Below the pieces are notes generated by a model. That model saw only the letters and a list, made by a program, of their open reading frames with translations, searched no databases and had not been told where the DNA came from. DNA of 64,000 nt. Origin: Nonomuraea montanisoli (GTDB lineage: Bacteria > Actinomycetota > Actinomycetes > Streptosporangiales > Streptosporangiaceae). Position numbers and translations under genes: made by a program. The DNA lies in the NCBI RefSeq assembly GCF_013363975.1, contig NZ_JABWGN010000024.1:1-64000 (forward strand). Reading direction: 5' to 3'. Of this stretch, positions 58,601 through 64,000 are shown piece by piece; position 1 is the stretch's first letter; each line of letters starts with the position of its first letter.

Positions 58601-60500
58601 GGGCCGGATCATCGAGCTGCGGGACCCGGCCGGGCGGACCATCGGCCGCTACGTCCGCGGCTGGGGCGGCGTGCCCGAGCACAACGGCGCCGAGAACATC
58701 GGCACGGTCGAGCGCCACCGCTACGCGTCCGGGACCCGTCTGGTCGCGCCTCCCGGCCGGTGGTCGGCGATGCGGCCGCGCGACCCCGAGGGATCCAGGG
58801 CGCTGCGCGCCGTCGACGAGAAGAAGGCGCAGGAGCTGATCGACGTCGCGGACGCCGCGCTCGCCGCCGGCCTCATGCGGGTGCTGGACCCCGACAGCGG
58901 GTACGCGGAGAAGTACGCGGCCCGCGACGAGCTGAGGGGACGGCTCCGCCCGCTCCTGCCGGAGATCACCGACGAGTCGCTCCTGAGGGGCGTCACGTTC
59001 CTGGTGTGGACGGCCGTCGAATGCCGCGAGCGCGCGTTCGCCCTGCTGGACCGCCTGGCGCTGACCCCGCCGCCCCACCTGCGCCCGGCGCCCGCCTCCG
59101 CGGTGCCCGCCGTCCGGTCCGAGAAGTCCGCCGAGCCGGACGATCCGGGGCCTGAGTCCGCGTACGAGAGGATCGTCCACTTCGCCCGCGCCGCCGTCGA
59201 GGTGCCGTACGACAAGCAGATCGCGACCTTCGACGCCACCGCCGTCAAGGGCGTCGAGAACACGCTGGGCCGCCTCGGCGCCGCCGTCCTGGAGGCCGCG
59301 TGGGGCGAGGGCGGCGGGCGCGCGCGACTCCTGGAACTGGCCGCCGTCCCCGAACTCCTCCGCACCGACGGCACCTGGCACGTCGCCCGGCTGCGCCCGG
59401 AGTACGAGCTCGGGCGGATCCACTCGGGCCGCGGCCCCGTCATGGCCGCCGCCGTCGCCGACCACGAGGAGGTGGGGCACGGGTACGCGGTCACGGCGCT
59501 CCTCCACACCCCGGACGGCCCCGATCCGCTCCTGTTCACCCGCAACCGCGTCGTCGAGCTGCGGACCTGCCGCGGCTGGGGCGACCCGGACCGGCTCCGG
59601 CGGGCGCTCGACCTGATCGCCGAGATCGGCCCGCCGCCCGTGGACCGTGAGGCGACCGCACGGGCGTTCGCCGAGGCCACCGGCCTGTCACCGGCCCAGT
59701 GCCTGATCCTGCTGTCGACCTCGGCGCGCACGCTCTCCTGGCCGGACGGCTGGGCGCGGGGCCGCGTCGCCGCCCTGCGCGAGGGCGACGCCGCCCGCGC
59801 CCGCGAACTCGGCCTGACCGAGAGCGGACTGCGCGTCGCCGCGCTCTCCCTGGAGGCCCTCACCACCGCCGACGAGGCCGTCGACGTCGTCGAGCTGCTC
59901 ATGCCCGACGACCCCGCCGACCTCTGGCGTACGGGCCCCGACCTGGACCGGGCGCTCGCGTACTGGACGGAACGCCACCCGAGGCTCACCGCGCTCACCG
60001 CCGGGCAGTGGGTCATCCTCGCCTCCGGCGCCGAGGACGCCCTGGAGGCGCTGATCGCCCTGTTCGGCGAGCGCCCGTCCGTACCTCCACCGGGTCACGT
60101 CGCCCGCGCGGCGAGGCTGCTGGCCGACCGCCTGCCCAAGGAGCACCCGGCTCGGACGACCGCCGCCGCCCGCCTGCGTGACCTGCACGAACACGTCACC
60201 GGCCCGGACACGACCCTGCCCGTCGCCGCCGGGGTCACCTCGGTCACCGCGCTGGAACGAGCCGCCGGGGCGACCGCGGCCCACCTCCCGGAGAGCGGGC
60301 TCGCCATCGGCGAAGCCCTCACCCTGGAGCCCGCCGGGGACGGCTACCGCGTCCACCTCCGCCCGTCCCGCTGGCCCGATCTCGACGCGCTGGCCCCGGC
60401 CCTGCGCCGCGGCGGCGCCACGGATGTCGCCCCGGTCATGGAGGACCTGCGCTTCCTCCGTTCGTCAGAGCCGCTGGAGGCCGCGGCCCGGCTGGGGTGA
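55641..60500 (+). CDS. Giant DUF4132-like protein
   Basis: A 1619-residue cytosolic protein. The N-terminal part (RRPVLACRTAAGRVLAKVP near residues 13-31, then SWMVRSLPVPATVLAAVWDDP) resembles the start of DUF4132 proteins (MolR-like). The rest is a long helical repeat-like region rich in Ala and Glu, interrupted near residues 900-960 by a beta-rich segment with HDGPHCPHGSAHP, a possible metal site. No catalytic motif was identified. ATG 55641 has only a weak ribosome site. The preceding NTPase gene is 50 bp away, suggesting a two-gene unit. Function unknown. Confidence 0.6.
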   Translation: MGWIGIATGHELTVEGTRRPVLACRTAAGRVLAKVPADVRKDPAAVRLAALCERLGEHARAVRDRVESWMVRSLPVPATVLAAVWDDPVWRETLTDLVIAPIVDGAPDLGRCALLREGAWTGADAFAIPHPLLLGDELPVWRGRYLTQVVEQVGREVWTRPASMDRAFGLVGLFGYLDARYESGAAFERRVHELGGRIKGDRARFTVHAPEPLGVEIDLDWSGPMSPAYLAGLSFTAGGREIGDIAWSEGVRVLMALYATRTVDEAEPEVEAAEAYSRYCDAHQGEPGTVAPSGITGPTREVLLRAEAVLPGPPAGPGEDTCVAVRYEHSVLDEPVVELVRRAAVDGDKAEKSLYDLDPVAETGVGAVHAGPLGFLASALHRHPAHRARILAAHTDLRAARGLAPRKPGLARTALTRTGDDLETHAPELLPPFFEECARILAAAGSDRFAAAFFDKARAAEDAHALPVDEAALVAAHLAAGADAAGTATLKKHGERLAARHPAPGAYRWHRGLLTAWCEEVPDGADGALALADGWAALAKAAGHALGGPEDERAVRALLDSGCMESAPRALWTFVLPLLGPMARADAGVGRALLGTLPLPAKDSPKAKSAAVSLLLGNLADAGLTAPFTTSPGLAGAAAKDWLGRFLRRYAGLALPVAGLGDLLHDAGTRLRAQGLTCDDHEAVLGVDEDEVNRWEETAADLPLLDLLLERGVPLARPRLLHTFKLYDRLASGAGTDLAAVAADPDWAPLLRDAIVGNVANQLNVTEPAVPKQTAPETVRALTATPGTARIVAAILAEHAGRVPDQGLPDAHAALCDAERFTVAGVPGPLLDSVRTIATGTDPARALAATLSGGVLDELELPAFVPGHVNTITGYLEESGADLLLIESGRLWEHQFRASVVTPEGVGPSHGFGTYEDISHRSHERTEARDLSDRCLIAVNGRVTVLDHDGPHCPHGSAHPAARRVAPADGERVAFPGGAEATVWRGRGRIIELRDPAGRTIGRYVRGWGGVPEHNGAENIGTVERHRYASGTRLVAPPGRWSAMRPRDPEGSRALRAVDEKKAQELIDVADAALAAGLMRVLDPDSGYAEKYAARDELRGRLRPLLPEITDESLLRGVTFLVWTAVECRERAFALLDRLALTPPPHLRPAPASAVPAVRSEKSAEPDDPGPESAYERIVHFARAAVEVPYDKQIATFDATAVKGVENTLGRLGAAVLEAAWGEGGGRARLLELAAVPELLRTDGTWHVARLRPEYELGRIHSGRGPVMAAAVADHEEVGHGYAVTALLHTPDGPDPLLFTRNRVVELRTCRGWGDPDRLRRALDLIAEIGPPPVDREATARAFAEATGLSPAQCLILLSTSARTLSWPDGWARGRVAALREGDAARARELGLTESGLRVAALSLEALTTADEAVDVVELLMPDDPADLWRTGPDLDRALAYWTERHPRLTALTAGQWVILASGAEDALEALIALFGERPSVPPPGHVARAARLLADRLPKEHPARTTAAARLRDLHEHVTGPDTTLPVAAGVTSVTALERAAGATAAHLPESGLAIGEALTLEPAGDGYRVHLRPSRWPDLDALAPALRRGGATDVAPVMEDLRFLRSSEPLEAAARLG

Positions 60501-60504
60501 CGGT

Positions 60505-62229
60505 TCAGGAGGAGCGCGGGCGGTGGTCCGGGATGCGCACCGTGAGCAGGGCGACGTCGTCGTCGTTGTCGGCGGGGCGGACGCGGTCGATGAGCACGTC
60601 GCCCAGCGAGCCGACGGGCCGCTGGGCGAGCGAGGCGGCGTGCCGGCTCAGCCGGGCCATCCCCTCGTCCAGCGACCGGGTGGGCGACTCGATCAGGCCG
60701 TCGGTGTAGAGCACCAGCGTGGACAGGGGCGGCAGGTCGACGGCGGCGTCGGCGCGGACGGTGGGGATGCCGGTGCCCAGCAGGAGGCCGTGTCCCTCCT
60801 CCAGGAAGCGGGTGCGCCCGTCCCGCTCGACCAGCAGCGGCGGCGGGTGGCCCGCGTTGGTCCAGTGCAGGCGCCATCCGTCGTCGTCGCGCCGCTCCAG
60901 CCGGGCCAGGACGGCGGTGGCCATCGTGGTCTCGGCCATGCGGGCCACGGCCAGGTCGAGCCGGTCCACGATGACGCTGGGCGGCTCCTGGCCCGCGCCG
61001 GCATAGGCGCGCAGCATGTTGCAGACCTGCGCCATGCCGGCCGCCGCGTCCAGGTCGTGGCCGACCACGTCGCCGATCACCAGGGCCGTGGCGCCGTCGG
61101 GCAGGACGAAGGAGTCGTACCAGTCGCCGCCGACCTGCGAGGCGCGGGGCGCGGGCCGGTAGGAGGCGCTCATCTGCAGCCCGGGCACCGACGGGAGCTG
61201 GGGGAGCAGGTGACGCTGCATGGTCTCGGCGACCCGCCGTTGCCGCTCGTACAGGCGGGCGTTGTCCAGCGCCAGGCCCGCCCGGCGGGCGATGTCCTCC
61301 ACCAGCAGCAGGTCGGCGGTGGTGAACGCGGCCGGTTGCCCGGAACGTCCCACCGTCAGGGCCCCGATCACGGCCCGCACGCCGCGGATCGGCGCGATGC
61401 ACGCCGAGTGCATGCCCGTCTCCCGGAACAGCTCCTGCTGGATGACCGCGATGCCCGAGTCGGGCGGCCCCTGGTAGGTCTCGGGGCTCACGAGCGTGGC
61501 GGTGACTCCGCGCAGCGCCCGCGACAGGGGCATCGGCGACTCCTGGGGGACGGGCGGCATCGGCCCCTCCAGGTCGTCCTGGTAGGTCAGGACACCGTCC
61601 TCGTGGTGCGCGACGGCGGCGCGCGACACCCCGCCCTCCTCGGTGAGCAGGTCGATCACCGCCCAGTCCCCGAGCAGCGGCAGGACCAGGCGCACGAGCT
61701 GGCGCAGCGTCTCCTCGACGTCCAGGCTGGCGGTGAGCGTCGTGGTCGTCTCCGCGAGCAGGGCCAGCCGGTCGAGCTGCGACATCGAGGCCGTGGCGCC
61801 GGCCGTCTCGTGCGGCGGCGGCGCGGAGGAGGGCATCTCGTGGAAGAGCACCAGCGCTCCCATGCCTCCCGTGCCGAGCCGGCAGGGGGTCACCATCCAG
61901 GCGACGCGCATCAGCCGGCCGTCGCCGCGCTCGAACCACTCGTCCTCGCCCTGGGCGCTGCCGCCGGTGATGAGGGGCTGCCGCATCGTGCAGCGGCTGC
62001 GCGGCATGGACTCGCCGTACTTGCCCCGGTGCAGCAGGTCGTGGGCGTCCCGGCCCAGGAGTTCCGCGGCGGGGCGGCCCAGCAGCCGTTCGGCCCGGTC
62101 GGTGATCTCCACGATCCGCCCGCGGTCGTCCACCACGTACGCCCCGGCGTCGGCGAGGTCGGGCAGCCGGCGCAGGCGCATGTCCTCCGCCGTCCACGAT
62201 CGCGCGGCGTCGTCGGCTGGCACGTTCAT
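60505..62229 (-). CDS. PAS-GAF-SpoIIE phosphatase
   Basis: A 574-residue signalling phosphatase of the PP2C/SpoIIE class that dephosphorylates anti-anti-sigma partners. A PAS domain (residues about 20-130; VVDDRGRIVEITDRAERLLG) is followed by a GAF domain (about 155-330) and the SpoIIE catalytic domain from about 350, with VGGDWYDSFVLPDG and IGDVVGHDLDAA giving the metal-binding Asp residues, TNAGHPPPL, and DNDDDVALLTVRI at the end. No kinase domain is present. ATG 62229. Its sensed ligand and target are not given by context. Confidence 0.9.
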   Translation of the reverse strand: MNVPADDAARSWTAEDMRLRRLPDLADAGAYVVDDRGRIVEITDRAERLLGRPAAELLGRDAHDLLHRGKYGESMPRSRCTMRQPLITGGSAQGEDEWFERGDGRLMRVAWMVTPCRLGTGGMGALVLFHEMPSSAPPPHETAGATASMSQLDRLALLAETTTTLTASLDVEETLRQLVRLVLPLLGDWAVIDLLTEEGGVSRAAVAHHEDGVLTYQDDLEGPMPPVPQESPMPLSRALRGVTATLVSPETYQGPPDSGIAVIQQELFRETGMHSACIAPIRGVRAVIGALTVGRSGQPAAFTTADLLLVEDIARRAGLALDNARLYERQRRVAETMQRHLLPQLPSVPGLQMSASYRPAPRASQVGGDWYDSFVLPDGATALVIGDVVGHDLDAAAGMAQVCNMLRAYAGAGQEPPSVIVDRLDLAVARMAETTMATAVLARLERRDDDGWRLHWTNAGHPPPLLVERDGRTRFLEEGHGLLLGTGIPTVRADAAVDLPPLSTLVLYTDGLIESPTRSLDEGMARLSRHAASLAQRPVGSLGDVLIDRVRPADNDDDVALLTVRIPDHRPRSS

Positions 62230-62363
62230 GAGACGCCGCTCCTTCCTCTGATGCCGTGACCGTCTCGCCACAGGAAGCCTAGAGGAACGCGGCATATGCC
62301 CGGCAAGCGTGGTCAGTCAGCAAGAGGTGCGGCCCTGAGCGCCGGGCCGGGCGCGGACATGGG

Positions 62364-62394
62364 CCGGCCCCGGCCGCTGGGCGGCCGGGGCCGG
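62364..62394 (-). terminator. Hairpin after the small secreted protein gene
   Basis: Arms CCGGCCCCGGCCGC (62364-62377) and GCGGCCGGGGCCGG (62381-62394), perfect 14 bp, loop TGG. It lies just past the stop at 62407 of the minus-strand gene. Confidence 0.65.
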
Positions 62395-62406
62395 GTGAGC
62401 CGGAGG

Positions 62407-62769
62407 TCAGTCGGCGCAGATGGCGAAGACGCTGATGCCGACGTCGTTGTAGCCGTCCTGGCGGCCGAGGGCGATCCAGCCGTGGCCGTCATCGGTGGGG
62501 AACGACCCGACCAGGATCGCCCGGTTGCCGCGGGCCTCGGCGCCGCCGCCGAGGACCTTCTTGCTGCCGGGGCAGTAGAGCGTGCGGCGCTGGAAGTTGG
62601 GGACGTTGGCGTTGGGCAGGGTGACGAGCTGGTAGCCGGGTGGAAGAGCCGATGGGCGGGCGGCCGCCGCGACCGGTGCCGAGGTCTGGCTGGCCATGGC
62701 GGACGTCGTCAGGCACGCCCCCGCCGCGAGGACGGTGAGGGGGAGGGCCAGGAACCACTTCGACTGCAT
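62407..62769 (-). CDS. Small secreted protein with LYCPGSKKVLGGGA motif
   Basis: A 120-residue exported protein. A signal peptide covers about residues 1-27 (FLALPLTVLAAGACLTTSAMA). The mature part has the recurrent actinobacterial pattern LYCPGSKKVLGGGAEARG near residue 64 with one Cys, and the second Cys in the last residues (FAICAD), suggesting a disulfide. Function not recognised. ATG 62769 follows AAGGAGAACG. Confidence 0.7.
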   Translation of the reverse strand: MQSKWFLALPLTVLAAGACLTTSAMASQTSAPVAAAARPSALPPGYQLVTLPNANVPNFQRRTLYCPGSKKVLGGGAEARGNRAILVGSFPTDDGHGWIALGRQDGYNDVGISVFAICAD

Positions 62770-62947
62770 CGTTCTCCTTCTGTGCTGTCCTCCGGCGGCC
62801 ACGGCCCGGACAGCGCGCGGCACGCCGGCGAGATGCGCGCGCTGACAGTGGGGGCTTGATCGCAGAGGGCAAAGGGTCTGACACGTTGAGTATCGATGCT
62901 GTCACGTAGCGTGTCCAGACGTTTCCGGGGCGGATCTGTGAAGGATG

Positions 62948-62976
62948 TTGTTATAGTCAGTTCATCGGTATATAAA
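62948..62976 (+). promoter_or_regulatory. Promoter of the PadR gene
   Basis: TTGTTA (62948-62953) and TATAAA (62971-62976) are separated by 17 bp and lie just before the ATG at 62983, giving a leaderless transcript. The AT-rich stretch stands out in GC-rich DNA. Confidence 0.45.
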
Positions 62977-62982
62977 GATCGC

Positions 62983-63390
62983 ATGAGTATGAAGTCGATG
63001 CAGGAGCCCACGTTCCTGATTCTCACGGCGCTGGCGGCCGAGGCCCAGCACGGCTACGGCATCATGGCCGACGTCCTGCGCATGTCCGGCGAGCGGGTGC
63101 GGCTGCGCGCCGGCACCCTGTACGCCGCCCTCGACCGCCTGGAGGGGGAGGGCCTGGTCGAGGCCGACCGGGAGGAGGTCGTCGACGGGCGGGCACGGCG
63201 TTACTACCGTCTCACCTCCCACGGCGAGGCCCGGCTGGTCGCCGAGGCGGAGCGCATGCGCGGCAACGCGGACGCCGCCGCCGCCCGGCTGCGCGCCCGG
63301 CTGCGGCCGGCGCTCGCGGCGGCGCTGGGAGCCGCGGTCCTCCTCGCCCCCGGAGCGTCCCGGCCGGTCTCCGCCGGGAGGGCCGGGTGA
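62983..63390 (+). CDS. PadR family regulator
   Basis: A 135-residue winged-helix regulator: FLILTALAAEAQHGYGIMADVL and RLRAGTLYAALDRLEGEGLVE, the typical PadR block. The C-terminal helix runs into an Ala-rich hydrophobic segment (ALAAALGAAVLLAPGA), which may be a membrane-facing tail. GTG of the next gene overlaps its TGA, so it and the following membrane protein form a regulator/target pair like many PadR-linked exporters. Confidence 0.85.
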   Translation: MSMKSMQEPTFLILTALAAEAQHGYGIMADVLRMSGERVRLRAGTLYAALDRLEGEGLVEADREEVVDGRARRYYRLTSHGEARLVAEAERMRGNADAAAARLRARLRPALAAALGAAVLLAPGASRPVSAGRAG

Positions 63391-64000
63391 GCCTGGAGAA
63401 GCGGTACCGGCGGCTGCTGGCGTGGTACCCGAAGCGGCACCGCGCGACGTACGAGGAGGAGATGGTCGCGGTCCTCCTCGCGGGCTCGGCCCCCGGCCGG
63501 CGGTGGCCCGGCGTCCGCGACACGTGCGACCTGCTGCGCGGGGGTCTCGCCGTCTGGTTGCGCCATGCCGGGGGAGCCGAGTCGCGCCGGCACTGGCATG
63601 AGGCGTTCGCGATCGCGACCGTGGTCGCCCCGATCGTGCTGCTGGTCGTCGAGACCGGCCCCGCCCTCGCCTACGTCCTGCGGACGCTGATGATCCCGGT
63701 ATTGGTTCCCGAGCCCGCGCTGCGGACACTCGCCATGGCCCTGCCGTACGGGGTGGTCGCGGTGTCGGCCTGGCTGGGCCGGCGGACGGCGGCGGCCGTC
63801 CTGGCGTGGGGCTGGACGGTGCTGTACGCCTGGCTCGTCTCCAGTCCCTTCGGTCCTGTTCCCGCCGTCCGCATGGTCCGGGACGGCGCCCTCCTCGTGG
63901 GAGGAGGCGGGACCACGGCGGTGCAGCTGGCGCTGCCGACCGCTCTGCTCGCCATGACGCTGACGCTCGCGCCGTGGTCCCCCCGCCCGGGGGCCGGCCG
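63387..64000 (+). CDS. Membrane protein coupled to PadR, 3' end outside window
   Basis: The frame opens at GTG 63387 and is still open at 64000, so the gene is cut by the window. It begins MSLEKRYRRLLAWYPKRHRA, a pattern common for actinobacterial membrane proteins that follow PadR genes, with a cytosolic start and hydrophobic helices from about residue 72 (AIATVVAPIVLLVVETG) onward, at least four in the visible part. Function unknown; probably controlled by the overlapping PadR gene. Confidence 0.75.
   Translation, partial: MSLEKRYRRLLAWYPKRHRATYEEEMVAVLLAGSAPGRRWPGVRDTCDLLRGGLAVWLRHAGGAESRRHWHEAFAIATVVAPIVLLVVETGPALAYVLRTLMIPVLVPEPALRTLAMALPYGVVAVSAWLGRRTAAAVLAWGWTVLYAWLVSSPFGPVPAVRMVRDGALLVGGGGTTAVQLALPTALLAMTLTLAPWSPRPGAG

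Noticed and set aside
52639..59507. Long open frames on the minus strand opposite the NTPase and giant genes
   Set aside because: Shadow frames of high-GC coding sequence; no domains, and the plus strand has coherent motifs (Walker A/B).

Overview
The window is one contig of very high-GC DNA with GTG as well as ATG starts, dense overlapping operons, many one-component regulators (TetR, MarR, GntR, LysR, LuxR/LAL, AraC, HxlR, PadR), an ECF sigma factor, a SpoIIE-type phosphatase and secreted proteases. This fits a filamentous actinomycete, probably of the Streptosporangiales type; the genus cannot be read from the sequence. No rRNA, tRNA, CRISPR array or origin was seen. Most of the window is accessory chromosome.

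Layout. 1-5.1 kb: 3' end of groEL, a TetR regulator, a PaaK-like CoA ligase, and a divergent TetR/maleylpyruvate-isomerase-like pair. 5.1-6.5 kb: a WGR domain joined to a beta-propeller. 6.6-11.1 kb (minus strand): a five-gene, overlapping operon of ECF sigma factor, zinc-finger membrane anti-sigma-like protein, ABC ATPase and two membrane proteins. 11.2-14.6 kb: an HTH protein coupled to an alpha/beta hydrolase, a cupin, a decayed hydrolase facing a truncated MarR gene, and a GntR regulator.

14.7-26.3 kb is the centrepiece: a nine-gene operon of GH42 beta-galactosidase, two strongly divergent glycine-cleavage P-protein-like subunits, an AcoX-type ATP-NAD-kinase-fold protein, a short-chain dehydrogenase, a sugar ABC importer without its ATPase, and a GH63-like glycosidase, with a GntR regulator divergent from it. 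It looks like an uptake and catabolic route for an unidentified glycoside in which the PLP enzyme pair has a non-glycine role.

26.3-37.3 kb: LysR, a large LAL/LuxR regulator divergent from a collagenase, a convergent 1322-residue subtilase, and a TrmB/LuxR-like regulator. 37.3-46.5 kb: FAD monooxygenase, glyoxalase-fold protein, AraC and GlxA regulators, cupin, SPFH lipoprotein, DUF6461-like protein, CGNR zinc finger, MFS transporter with TetR, FBP zinc finger. 46.5-53.3 kb: methyltransferase, an IS5-family element with a frameshifted transposase beside gene remnants, a glyoxalase plus a 58-residue partner, an ankyrin protein, snapalysin, a broken GlxA fragment, DUF4287 and HxlR. 53.4-64 kb: a membrane P-loop NTPase, a 1619-residue DUF4132-like protein, a PAS-GAF-SpoIIE phosphatase, a small secreted protein, PadR and a membrane protein cut by the window end.

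A recurring oddity is short imperfect tandem repeats (9-30 bp units). In at least five genes the repeat unit contains the stop codon, so the 3' end of the gene is echoed downstream; elsewhere repeats lie in-frame in tails and loops.
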